A DNA stretch of 56,006 nucleotides from an uncultured Erysipelotrichaceae bacterium (GTDB lineage: Bacteria; Bacillota_I; Bacilli_A; RFN20; CAG-288), in the NCBI GenBank assembly GCA_902772915.1, contig CACYCE010000008.1:1-56006 (forward strand), in the 5' to 3' direction. Every line of letters starts with the position of its first letter. Position 1 is the stretch's first letter. The position numbers and the translations under genes were made by a program. Below, piece by piece: positions 40,527-49,597 of this stretch. Under the pieces are notes generated by a model. It was given only the letters and a program-made list of their open reading frames with translations, ran no database searches and was not told where the DNA came from.

Positions 40527-42479
40527 ATGGATCTTTCTTGGTTCGATGAATACTTAAGCGGTAATTCTCACACTGCATACAAACACTTTGGAGCTCATTT
40601 AGTTACTTTAGAAGATGGTAGAAAAGGTTGGGAATTTCTCCTTTACGCCCCTGAAGCTCAAAGCGTAGATTTACTCGGTGATTTCAATTCTTGGTCAGTT
40701 ATGAATAACGCAGCTATGGAAAAGATTGATTACCGAGGATTGTTTTACAAATTTATAGATAACGGCTGGGAATATCAGTCGTATAAATATCACATTTTAG
40801 GAAAAGATGGTCTCTACAGAGAAAAAGCTGATCCATTCGCTTTCTTCGCTGAGCTACCTCCTGCTTCCGCATCGAGATTGTTCGATATAGAAGGAATGAT
40901 TTTTCACGATGATAAATTCATGAAGAACAGAACTAGAATGTTCGATCAACCTATGTCCATCTACGAGATGCATTTAGGCTCTTGGCTAGGTCAACAATAC
41001 GGGCGCAATCTCTCTTATGAAGAAATCGCTCAACCTCTTATTGATCACGTTAAAGGCAATGGCTTTACCACTGTAGAAATCATGCCTATTACTCAATATC
41101 CTTTCGATGGTTCTTGGGGATATCAAGCTACTGGATATTTCGCTGTTGATTCTAGATATGGCAACCCTAAGCAATTGATGTCGTTTGTCGATAGGTTGCA
41201 TCAAGCTGGTTTAAATGTCATCTTAGATTTCGTCGCTGTACATTTTGCTGTTGATACTTACGGTTTAGAGAGATTTGATGGCTCTTGCATGTATGAATAT
41301 CAAGGCGAAAATGAATGGTCACAATGGGGAACTAAGAACTTCGATTTAGGTAAAGATCCTGTTCGTTCATTCTTGATTTCTTCCATGTGTTATTTCTTGG
41401 ACTATTTCCATTTTGATGGTATAAGGATGGATGCGGTCTCTAATATCATTTACTTTGGTGGCAATGTCAATAGAGGCATCAATCAAGGCGGCGTCGATTT
41501 TGTTAAACGCGCCAACTGGACTGTTCATAACTTCTATCCTAACGTGATGATGATCGCTGAAGACTCTTCCGCTTACGGTCAAGTTACTAAAGGCTTTAAT
41601 TCCGATGGTTTAGGGTTTGATTACAAGTGGGATTTAGGTTGGATGAACGACACTCTAAAATATTACAAGTTAGATCCTATCTATAAGAAGTTCCACCCTA
41701 ATTTATTTAATTTCTCTATGGCTTATTTCTATTCGGAGAATTTCTTACTACCTCTATCTCACGATGAAGTGGTTCATATGAAAGGAACTATCGTCAATAA
41801 GATGTACGGTGATTATTACACCAAGTTCGCTCTAGCTAGAAATCTCTACGGTTATCAATTCGCCCACCCTGGCAAGAAACTCAATTTTATGGGTAATGAA
41901 TTAGGAACATTCGATGAATGGAATGAAAAGAAGGGCTTAGCGTGGAATTTAAGAAGCTATCCTATTCACGATTCCTTCACTAGAATGATTAGAGATTTGA
42001 ATTTGATTTATTCTTCTCATCCTGCGATGTATGTAGAAGAATACAACCCTAATAGATTTAAGTGGATTATGGTTGATAATTCAGATCAATCTGTTTATGC
42101 GTTCTACAGACAAGCTAGAGGGGAAGTAATGGTCTTCATATTTAATATGACTCCTAATTACTATGAGAATTACTCTATCGGTGTTCCATATGCAGGTGAA
42201 TATGAAGAAATCTTCAATTCCGATAAGGATATCTACAGTGGTGGTAACCAATACAATGGTCAACAAATCTTCACTTCAGATAATTGGATGCACGGATTTA
42301 CTCAATCTGTAACTATCAAATTAACTTCTTACGCTTGTATCTATCTTCGACTTAAAGAAGACGTTGGATTAGCTGAAGATGAAAAAGAAAGGTTAGCTAA
42401 AGAAGCTCCTATTTCTGCTCCTAAATCACCCAAAAGCAGAAAGAGAAGCGTGAAGAAAATATTAAAAAGTGCCAAATAG
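40527..42479 (+). CDS. glgB: 1,4-alpha-glucan branching enzyme
   Basis: A 650-residue GH13 branching enzyme that introduces alpha-1,6 branches into glycogen. An N-terminal CBM48 domain (WEFLLYAPEAQSVDLLGDFNSW, residues 35-60) precedes the catalytic barrel: YEMHLGSW, EIMPITQYPFDGSWGYQ, DFVAVHFAVD, FDGIRMDAV (nucleophile Asp, about 300), MIAEDSS (acid Glu, about 342; usually AEDST) and LSHDEVVH (Asp, about 410). The C-terminal tail is Lys-rich. glgP follows after 17 bases, so synthesis and breakdown genes share an operon; glgA and glgC are not in the window. Confidence 0.95.
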   Translation: MDLSWFDEYLSGNSHTAYKHFGAHLVTLEDGRKGWEFLLYAPEAQSVDLLGDFNSWSVMNNAAMEKIDYRGLFYKFIDNGWEYQSYKYHILGKDGLYREKADPFAFFAELPPASASRLFDIEGMIFHDDKFMKNRTRMFDQPMSIYEMHLGSWLGQQYGRNLSYEEIAQPLIDHVKGNGFTTVEIMPITQYPFDGSWGYQATGYFAVDSRYGNPKQLMSFVDRLHQAGLNVILDFVAVHFAVDTYGLERFDGSCMYEYQGENEWSQWGTKNFDLGKDPVRSFLISSMCYFLDYFHFDGIRMDAVSNIIYFGGNVNRGINQGGVDFVKRANWTVHNFYPNVMMIAEDSSAYGQVTKGFNSDGLGFDYKWDLGWMNDTLKYYKLDPIYKKFHPNLFNFSMAYFYSENFLLPLSHDEVVHMKGTIVNKMYGDYYTKFALARNLYGYQFAHPGKKLNFMGNELGTFDEWNEKKGLAWNLRSYPIHDSFTRMIRDLNLIYSSHPAMYVEEYNPNRFKWIMVDNSDQSVYAFYRQARGEVMVFIFNMTPNYYENYSIGVPYAGEYEEIFNSDKDIYSGGNQYNGQQIFTSDNWMHGFTQSVTIKLTSYACIYLRLKEDVGLAEDEKERLAKEAPISAPKSPKSRKRSVKKILKSAK

Positions 42480-42496
42480 AAAAGGAGTTTATGTAA

Positions 42497-44911
42497 ATGT
42501 TATTTGATAATAAAGAAACTTTCATCTTGGATTTCAGACAAAGATGTGTCGAAAAATACGGTCGTGATGCTAAAGAAATCGATATAACTGAAGTTTATGA
42601 CATCTTAGGTACGATGGTTAGAGACTTCATGACTATCAAAGCTAAGGAAACTAAAGAATTAATTAAGAAAAAGAAATGCAAGCAAATGATTTATTTTTCT
42701 ATGGAATTCTTAATTGGTAAGATGCTAGAAGCTAACATGGTTAATTTAGGCATTGAAGAAATCGTCCAAGAAGGCTTCAAAGACATGGGCTTAGATTACA
42801 AAGCTTGTTTAGATCAAGAATCTGATGCTGGTCTAGGAAATGGTGGTTTAGGTAGATTAGCCGCCTGTTTTATGGATTCTGTAGCTTCTTTAGGTTATCC
42901 TGGCAACGGCAATACCATTAGATATGACTACGGTTTCTTCAAACAAAAAATTAGAAATGGCAGACAAGAAGAAATACCTGATCAATGGTTATTAAATGGC
43001 AATGTTTGGGAAGTTAGAAAACCTAAGCATGCTGTCATTGTTAAAATGTATGGTGATGCGGAAACTTACCAAGATGAAAAAGGTCAATACAAGTGGAGAA
43101 CTGTCAACGCCTTAAACGTCATCGCTATTCCTTGTGATATGGGTTTAATCGGTTATAAGAACAATGTTTGTAACACGTTGAGATTATGGACTGCTGAACC
43201 TTCCGCTGAAGAGATCCCTCAAAATACTTCATTTAGCGATTATCTAAAATTCGTTAAAGATTTAACTCACGGTTTGTATCCTGATGATACTACTGAACAA
43301 GGTAAATTATTGAGATTGAGACAGCAATATTTCTTAGTATCCGCTGGTTTGCAATCAATGTTAAGATCCTTCCGCAGAATTTCTAACAAAGCTGATTTAT
43401 CTAAATTACCTGAATATTATTGCGTTCAATTAAACGATACTCATCCTATTCTCGCTATTCCTGAATTGATGAGATTATTGATGGATGAACACGGTCTTGA
43501 TTGGGATGAAGCTATAAATATTTGTCAGAAAGTATTCTCCTTTACTAATCACACTGTTATGCCTGAGGCTTTGGAGAAGTGGCCTGTTCAATATGTCGCT
43601 TCCATCTGTCCTCGTGTCTATATGATTATCGAAGAAATCAACAGAAGATTGTTAATTAAATATCGTCAAGATGGTGTCCCTCAACATGAAATTGATAATG
43701 ACATCATTATTAAAGATGGCATGGTTAGAATGTGTCAATTAGCTATTAATATCTGTCACTCCGTCAATGGTGTTGCAGGGTTACACACTGATATTTTAAA
43801 GGCTCAGACTTTCGCTGACCTCTATAAGATGTACCCTGAAAAATTCAATAACAAGACTAATGGTATCACTCATAGAAGATGGTTCTTAGTCGCTAACAAA
43901 AATTTGTCATCTTACGTCACTTCTTTAATTGGAGATAAGTGGTTAGATAAACCTGAAGAAGGCTTAAAGAAGTTACTTAAATACAAAGATAACGTCAAAG
44001 TCGCTAGGGAATTCAACCGCATCAAGAAAGAAAATAAGCTGGCTTTAATCGAATTATTAAAGAAGCAAAACAACATTGAAATCACTCCTGATTTCATCGT
44101 CGATTCTCAAATTAAGCGTCTTCACGCATATAAGAGACAGATGTTGAATATCTTCAGAATCATCTACCTCTACAAGAGAATGAAGAGCGATCCTTCTTTT
44201 AGAATTAAACCTCACATCTACATCTTCGGTGCTAAAGCCGCTCCTTCTTACGTCTACGCTAAGAAGATTATCGAATTGATTTTAGCTGTTTCAAATACAG
44301 TCAATAATGATCCTGAAGTCAATAAATTTATGAAGGTCGCCTTTATTGAAAATTATTCTGTCTCGACTGCTCAAATCATCATTCCTGCTTCTGATATTTC
44401 CGAGCAAATTTCTACCGCTGGTAAGGAGGCTTCAGGAACTTCTAACATGAAATTTATGATGAATGGTGCGGTGACTTTAGGAACTTTGGATGGCGCTAAT
44501 GTTGAAATTGCTTCCTTAGTCGGAGATGAAAATATCGTCATCTTTGGTATGAATGCTCAAGAAGCTGATGAATTGAGAAATTCTGGTACTTATTCACCTT
44601 GGGATATCTACAATTCTTACGAGCCTGCTAGAATTGTAATTGATTCTTTGTTAGATGGTTCTTTCGATCCAGATGGCGAGAGATTCAGAATGATCCACTC
44701 TGAGATTATGAATAGGGGAGATGAATATTTTATCCTTAAAGATTTCGAGTCTTACTTACAAGCTAGTGAAAAGATCGACAACCTCTATTTAGATCAAGAT
44801 AAGTGGGGCAAGATGTGCATTGTTAACACTGCTATGTCTGGTTATTTCTCTTCGGATAGAACTATTGAAGAATACAATAAAGATATTTGGCATCTTAAGA
44901 AAGTTTCTTAA
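42497..44911 (+). CDS. glgP: Glycogen/maltodextrin phosphorylase
   Basis: An 804-residue GT35 phosphorylase releasing glucose-1-phosphate from glycogen or maltodextrins. Motifs: IYFSMEFLIGKML, DAGLGNGGLGRLAACFMDS, KTNGITHRRW, GAKAAPSYVYAKKII and the PLP-binding EASGTSNMKFMMNGAVTLGTLDGANVEI block (near residue 640; PLP lysine in NMKF). Length equals other bacterial glycogen phosphorylases. AAAGGAG site upstream. No clear terminator follows; the next gene has its own promoter. Confidence 0.96.
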   Translation: MLFDNKETFILDFRQRCVEKYGRDAKEIDITEVYDILGTMVRDFMTIKAKETKELIKKKKCKQMIYFSMEFLIGKMLEANMVNLGIEEIVQEGFKDMGLDYKACLDQESDAGLGNGGLGRLAACFMDSVASLGYPGNGNTIRYDYGFFKQKIRNGRQEEIPDQWLLNGNVWEVRKPKHAVIVKMYGDAETYQDEKGQYKWRTVNALNVIAIPCDMGLIGYKNNVCNTLRLWTAEPSAEEIPQNTSFSDYLKFVKDLTHGLYPDDTTEQGKLLRLRQQYFLVSAGLQSMLRSFRRISNKADLSKLPEYYCVQLNDTHPILAIPELMRLLMDEHGLDWDEAINICQKVFSFTNHTVMPEALEKWPVQYVASICPRVYMIIEEINRRLLIKYRQDGVPQHEIDNDIIIKDGMVRMCQLAINICHSVNGVAGLHTDILKAQTFADLYKMYPEKFNNKTNGITHRRWFLVANKNLSSYVTSLIGDKWLDKPEEGLKKLLKYKDNVKVAREFNRIKKENKLALIELLKKQNNIEITPDFIVDSQIKRLHAYKRQMLNIFRIIYLYKRMKSDPSFRIKPHIYIFGAKAAPSYVYAKKIIELILAVSNTVNNDPEVNKFMKVAFIENYSVSTAQIIIPASDISEQISTAGKEASGTSNMKFMMNGAVTLGTLDGANVEIASLVGDENIVIFGMNAQEADELRNSGTYSPWDIYNSYEPARIVIDSLLDGSFDPDGERFRMIHSEIMNRGDEYFILKDFESYLQASEKIDNLYLDQDKWGKMCIVNTAMSGYFSSDRTIEEYNKDIWHLKKVS

Positions 44912-44944
44912 TTTTAAAAATTCAAAAAAAATAGTAGTTTTCTT

Positions 44945-44972
44945 TTGACTATACTATTCACTTGGGTATAAA
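44945..44972 (+). promoter_or_regulatory. Promoter of tig
   Basis: TTGACT (44945-44950) and TATAAA (44967-44972) with 16-base spacing. Confidence 0.65.
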
Positions 44973-45018
44973 ATTAATTGGTATTTATTAAAGATTGCTA
45001 AATTGATAAGGAGTATAT

Positions 45019-46323
45019 ATGGAAAAAGTATTTCATGATAACAACGATGGTACCTTGAATGTATCGGTCACTTATTTACCTGCCGATTACAATCCTATCG
45101 TTACTAAAGTTATGGATAATTTAGTTAAAAATGTCACTGTTAGTGGCTTTAGAAAAGGTAAGGCCCCTAAAGATGTCGCCATGCGTTATGTCAAGAGTGA
45201 AGATGTCTACAACGGCATGATTAACAAATTAATCGACAAGGATTTCGCCACTCTTTTAGACGGATATGAAAACGCTTCTGATGTCGCTAATGTTCAACCT
45301 AGTTTATCTGTCTCTTCAGATGAGAAGAAAAACGCTTATAATTTAATTTACACTTTCGTTTTCTTACCTAAAGCTGAAATTGAAAAATTCTCTGGCTTAG
45401 GAATTGAAGTCAAAGCTAAATCGGTAACTGCTAAAGATGTCGATGAAGAAATTAAGAAATTAGCTACTGATGCTGCTGAATTAGTTCCTTCTTCTGAGGG
45501 AGCTGAACAAGGAGATCATGTCATTATTGATTTTACCGGCTATGTCGATGGTAAGGAATTCGATGGCGGTTCTGCTAAAGATTATGAATTGACCTTAGGT
45601 TCTCACGCTTTCGTACCTGGTTTTGAAGAAAAATTAATTGGTGTTAAAGAAGGAGAGAAGAGAACTATCGAATTGACTTTCCCTAAAGATTATTTAGCTT
45701 CTTTAGCTTCTAAAGACGCCAAATTCTCCGTCTCTGTCAAGGCTGTTAAGAAAGTCGTCTTACCTGAGGTGAACGATGAATTTGCTTCTTCTGTTCCTTC
45801 TTATAAAGTTAAGACTTTAGAAGAATTGAAAAAAGAAGTTAAAGCTAAGTTAACTAAAAACGCTAAAGATACCGCTAGAAATGAAAAGATTTCTAAAGTT
45901 TTCTCTGAAATTGAAAAGAAAGCTAAAATTGTCGTCTCTGACAAATATTTAGAAGTCTTATCTAAACAAGTTGAAGAAAATACTTTAGGTCAAGTTAGAC
46001 AATACGGCATGAACTTAAATGAATATTTATCTGTCGTCGGTTTAACTCAAAAGCAATTCCACGAAAACGCTTTAACTCAAGCTAAGGCTGAAGCAACTAG
46101 ATTCGCATTAGTTAGAGCTATCACTAAAGGAGCTTCTTTAGAAGTTAGCGAAGATGATTTAGCTAATGCTTTCGGCGGTAAAGAAAAATATGAATCTTTA
46201 ATTAAAGCCGGTAAAGAACAAGAAAAGAAGAATTCTAATTTCTCGATGAACGCTTATTTAGATAATATGCGTAACAACTTATTAGAGCAAAAAGTTAACG
46301 ATTATCTCTTCGAAAACAATTAA
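45019..46323 (+). CDS. tig: Trigger factor
   Basis: A 434-residue ribosome-associated chaperone and peptidyl-prolyl isomerase. The N-terminal ribosome-binding domain carries the signature GFRKGKAPKDVA (about 46-57). The FKBP domain spans about 160-245 (GDHVIIDFTGYVDGKEFDGG, FVPGFEEKLIGVKEGEKRTI). The helical C-terminal chaperone domain follows. Its neighbour lon is the partner in protein quality control; in many bacteria tig is followed by clpP/clpX, then lon. Confidence 0.97.
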   Translation: MEKVFHDNNDGTLNVSVTYLPADYNPIVTKVMDNLVKNVTVSGFRKGKAPKDVAMRYVKSEDVYNGMINKLIDKDFATLLDGYENASDVANVQPSLSVSSDEKKNAYNLIYTFVFLPKAEIEKFSGLGIEVKAKSVTAKDVDEEIKKLATDAAELVPSSEGAEQGDHVIIDFTGYVDGKEFDGGSAKDYELTLGSHAFVPGFEEKLIGVKEGEKRTIELTFPKDYLASLASKDAKFSVSVKAVKKVVLPEVNDEFASSVPSYKVKTLEELKKEVKAKLTKNAKDTARNEKISKVFSEIEKKAKIVVSDKYLEVLSKQVEENTLGQVRQYGMNLNEYLSVVGLTQKQFHENALTQAKAEATRFALVRAITKGASLEVSEDDLANAFGGKEKYESLIKAGKEQEKKNSNFSMNAYLDNMRNNLLEQKVNDYLFENN

Positions 46324-46345
46324 AATATTTCTTTGAAAATTGATA

Positions 46346-46370
46346 AAAAGCCCGTGTTTAACGGGCTTTT
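46346..46370 (+). terminator. Terminator of tig
   Basis: AAAAGCCCGT / ACGGGCTTTT perfect 10-bp stem, 5-base loop. Confidence 0.88.
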
Positions 46371-46412
46371 ATGATTTTTTGAAAAAAAGTTAAAAATAAT
46401 TGTGCAAAAAAC

Positions 46413-46437
46413 TAGCACTCTAAGGCTAAGAGTGCTA
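46413..46437. promoter_or_regulatory. CIRCE element (HrcA operator) upstream of lon
   Basis: TAGCACTC-N9-GAGTGCTA matches the CIRCE consensus in all but the outermost base of each arm. It overlaps an extended -10 (TGCTATATT, 46433-46441), so HrcA bound here would block transcription of lon. HrcA control of lon is known in mycoplasmas. Confidence 0.93.
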
Positions 46438-46468
46438 TATTATCACTAGAAAGTGTGTGGCAAGATCG

Positions 46469-46487
46469 TGTGATTTGCTACATCACA
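46469..46487 (+). other. Small hairpin in the lon 5' leader
   Basis: TGTGAT and ATCACA pair across a 7-base loop in the leader between the promoter and the AAAGGAGG ribosome site. It may only stabilise the leader. Confidence 0.35.
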
Positions 46488-46518
46488 ATCCTAGTCTACC
46501 TGAAAGGAGGTTATAATT

Positions 46519-48924
46519 ATGGATCAAAGTTTCGTTCTCCCTATCTACCCTGATTCTCAAGATGTACCCTTACCATCTTTGGAATATAAAATTAGAGTAT
46601 ACGACGCATATGGCAAAGAACTTTTTGATTATTTAAAAGAAGGTGAATATTTTATTATCAATTCAACTCACGTTGATTTCGCATTCTTAGCTAAAGATAT
46701 CAAGTCCGCTCTTTCCTATATAGAGCCTTTTGCTACTATTTGTGAAATCGTTTCTATTGTCAAAAACACCGCTTCTTATACTATTACATTTAAAGGTAAA
46801 TCTGTCGCTAATATCTCTTCAGCACGAATTATGGAGAATTCTTCTATAGTTCTCGGCTCTGGAAAATTAGTTTCCGACTTAGACACCGATAAATTCATGC
46901 TCATGCCTTTTATTGATGATATCAATAAGAGATACGATGCTATTTCTAAAAAGGTTCCTGGATTCCCGCCTTTTCCTAAACAAGAGGAAATTGAACAATA
47001 CGAACCCAGCTTCTATTTAGCCTACTTCTTAAATCTTCCTAGAAATATGAAGTTGACTCTTTTGAAGAACAACGATCCTATGAATAGATTACAAATCATT
47101 TTAAAATCTATGGATTCTTTAGCTGCGGATCCTCAAATTGAGAACGCCATTAACGCTAGAGTTGAAAAAGCGATTGAAAACAATCAAAAGGAATTTGTCT
47201 TAAGAGAGAAGATGAAGGCTATTAAAGAAGAATTGAAACCTTTCGATGGACCTTCTGAAGACGATAAATACCAAGCTGTCATCAACGATGAAACTGGCAA
47301 ATATCCTCAATCAGTTAAGGATAAAGTCAAATTAGAAGTTCAAAGATTATCTTTGATGCCTGGAGCCAGCCAAGAAGGTGCGGTTATTCGTACTTATTTA
47401 GATACTTTAATCAATATGCCTTGGTCTACTTCGACTCAAGATAATGAGGATATGGTCGCTGTTAAGAAGGTTTTAGATGAAGATCACTATGGTTTAAAGA
47501 AACAAAAAGATAGAATCTTAGAATATCTCGCTGTTAAATCTTTAACTAAATCTTTGAGATCTCCTATCTTATGCTTGTATGGACCCCCGGGAACTGGTAA
47601 GACCTCTTTAGCTATTTCTATCGCTCGTGCTTTAGGAAGAAAATTCTGCAAGATTTCTTTAGGCGGTGTTTCTGATGAAGCTGAATTAAGAGGACATAGA
47701 AAAACTTATGTCGGCGCCATGCCTGGGCGTATTATTTCCAATATTAAAAGAGTTGGAGTTAACAATCCTGTTATCTTGTTAGATGAGGTGGACAAAGTTA
47801 CTTCTGGAGGTTACCACGGTGACCCTGCCGCGGCCTTATTAGAAGTCTTAGATCCTGAACAAAATGTTCATTTCCAAGATAATTATTTAGAAGAATCCTT
47901 CGATTTATCTAATGTTTTATTCATCTGCACAGCTAATAATGTAAGGGAAATTCCCGCACCTTTAATCGACAGATTAGAAATGATCGAATTAAATACTTAT
48001 ACCAAGATGGAGAAGTATCATATTGCTACTGATCATTTGATTCCTATTGAATTAGAAGCCAATGGTTTAGATAAAGAAAATATTGAATTTACTCAAGAGG
48101 CTTTAGAATTCATTATCGAGCACTACACTATGGAAGCAGGTGTTAGAGAATTGAGAAGAAAGATTGCCACTATCATGAGAAAGTTCGCAGTTGAATTCTT
48201 AACAGAAGGTAAAACTAAAGAAAATGCTCATTTAGTTGTCACTAAAGAAGTGGTTGAAAAATATTTAGGTAAGCCTATATTCGAACACACTAGAAAAGGT
48301 AAAGCTGATCAAGTCGGTATTGTCAATGGTCTAGCTTACACTGATTTTGGTGGAGAAATATTACCTATTGAAATCAATAATTACCCTGGTTCTGGTCAAT
48401 TAATTTTGACAGGTAACTTAGGTAAAGTTATGGAAGAATCTGCTCGTACCGCATTCTCTTATGTCAAATCTATTTCTAATAAAATTGGCGTAGATGAAGA
48501 ATTCTGGAAGAAGAATGATTTCCACATTCACGCCCCTGAAGGTGCGACTCCTAAGGATGGACCTTCCGCTGGTGTCGCTTTAGCTACAGCTATCATCTCT
48601 TGTGCCACTTCGATTCCTTTAAGAAATGATGTCGGTATGACTGGTGAAACAGACTTAAGAGGTAATTCTATGCCTATAGGCGGTTTAAGAGAGAAGTCTT
48701 TGGCAGCTTTAAGAGAACATTTGAAATTGATCTTAGTTCCTAAAGAAAACCACAAAGATGTCGAGGAATTGCCTGAAGAAGTCAAGAAAGGGTTGGAAAT
48801 TGTTGAAGTAACTTCGGTTATGGATGTCCTTCCTTACGCTTTTGATAAAAATCCTTTAGTCAATCAAAAAGTTAGCCCGAAAGTAATAAATAATGATAAA
48901 CCTTCAAAAGACGAGCTTCGTTAA
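46519..48924 (+). CDS. lon: ATP-dependent Lon protease
   Basis: An 801-residue LonA. A divergent N-terminal substrate domain (about 1-200) and a coiled coil precede the AAA+ module with Walker A GPPGTGKTSLA (about 355), SLGGVSDEAELRGHRKTYVGAMPG and Walker B VILLDEVDK. The C-terminal protease has the catalytic Ser in DGPSAGVA (about 680) and Lys in GGLREKSLAA (about 726). It degrades damaged and regulatory proteins. Regulation by CIRCE at 46413 is strongly suggested. Its 3' end overlaps engB by 32 bases; lon-engB linkage is also found in Bacillus. Confidence 0.97.
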   Translation: MDQSFVLPIYPDSQDVPLPSLEYKIRVYDAYGKELFDYLKEGEYFIINSTHVDFAFLAKDIKSALSYIEPFATICEIVSIVKNTASYTITFKGKSVANISSARIMENSSIVLGSGKLVSDLDTDKFMLMPFIDDINKRYDAISKKVPGFPPFPKQEEIEQYEPSFYLAYFLNLPRNMKLTLLKNNDPMNRLQIILKSMDSLAADPQIENAINARVEKAIENNQKEFVLREKMKAIKEELKPFDGPSEDDKYQAVINDETGKYPQSVKDKVKLEVQRLSLMPGASQEGAVIRTYLDTLINMPWSTSTQDNEDMVAVKKVLDEDHYGLKKQKDRILEYLAVKSLTKSLRSPILCLYGPPGTGKTSLAISIARALGRKFCKISLGGVSDEAELRGHRKTYVGAMPGRIISNIKRVGVNNPVILLDEVDKVTSGGYHGDPAAALLEVLDPEQNVHFQDNYLEESFDLSNVLFICTANNVREIPAPLIDRLEMIELNTYTKMEKYHIATDHLIPIELEANGLDKENIEFTQEALEFIIEHYTMEAGVRELRRKIATIMRKFAVEFLTEGKTKENAHLVVTKEVVEKYLGKPIFEHTRKGKADQVGIVNGLAYTDFGGEILPIEINNYPGSGQLILTGNLGKVMEESARTAFSYVKSISNKIGVDEEFWKKNDFHIHAPEGATPKDGPSAGVALATAIISCATSIPLRNDVGMTGETDLRGNSMPIGGLREKSLAALREHLKLILVPKENHKDVEELPEEVKKGLEIVEVTSVMDVLPYAFDKNPLVNQKVSPKVINNDKPSKDELR

Positions 48925-49462
48925 ATCTTCTCCTACTAAAAAAGATTTCTTGATCGATAAGAAACAAGTGGTCTTTTTAGGAAAATCTAACGTCGGAAAA
49001 TCTTCTTTAATTAACGCTTTAACTAATCAAAAAACTCTAGCGGTCGTCTCTTCGACTCCTGGACGTACTCAGATGTTAAATTACTTTTCTTTGGAAGATA
49101 AGTATTATCTAGTCGACGCTCCTGGTTACGGTTATTATAAAGATTCCAAATTAGATTTTACTCCGATGATGGATGACTATTCATCTTTAGGTAACAAGAT
49201 TATTAAAAGAGCTTATATCCTTTTAGACCCTCGTCGTAAGATAACTGTCGAAGATAAGGTCTGTATAAATATCTTCTATAACGCTGGTATTTCTATTAGA
49301 CCTGTATTTACTAAAGTCGACAAATTAACTCAAAAAGAAAAAGCCGCTGCAGAAAAAGATTTCAATCAAGTCTTACCTAATACGAAAATCTTCTGGGTTT
49401 CCGCTTTAAAAAAGACGGGGTTAGATTTCTTAAAGGCTGACATTTCTCAAGCTTTAGAATAA
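48893..49462 (+). CDS. engB: Ribosome biogenesis GTPase EngB/YsxC
   Basis: A 189-residue GTPase needed for 50S subunit assembly. G motifs: FLGKSNVGKSSLINAL (G1, about 29-44), STPGRTQMLNYF (G2), VDAPGYGYYK (G3), FTKVDKL (G4, TKVD) and WVSALKKTGLD (G5). The ATG at 48893 lies inside the end of lon and gives the expected N-terminal length; no later start would keep the first strand. Translational coupling with lon is likely. Confidence 0.96.
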   Translation: MINLQKTSFVKSSPTKKDFLIDKKQVVFLGKSNVGKSSLINALTNQKTLAVVSSTPGRTQMLNYFSLEDKYYLVDAPGYGYYKDSKLDFTPMMDDYSSLGNKIIKRAYILLDPRRKITVEDKVCINIFYNAGISIRPVFTKVDKLTQKEKAAAEKDFNQVLPNTKIFWVSALKKTGLDFLKADISQALE

Positions 49463-49464
49463 TT

Positions 49465-49494
49465 AATAGGGAGATTGTTTTCTCCCTATTTTTT
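49465..49494 (+). terminator. Terminator of lon-engB
   Basis: AATAGGGAGA / TCTCCCTATT perfect stem, 6-base loop, T-run. Confidence 0.93.
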
Positions 49495-49504
49495 AGTTTT
49501 TTAT

Positions 49505-49518
49505 TGTAAGCGCTTTAG
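49505..49518. promoter_or_regulatory. Possible cre (CcpA-binding) site upstream of pepC
   Basis: TGTAAGCGCTTTAG agrees with 12 of 14 positions of the cre consensus, including the central CG. It lies about 80 bases before the pepC ATG. No ccpA is in the window. Confidence 0.4.
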
Positions 49519-49597
49519 TAAGTAGGAAAGTAGATTAATAACTCAATTAAGAAATATACTTTAAATATAAATTAATACGGAAAGGCAAAATTATATC

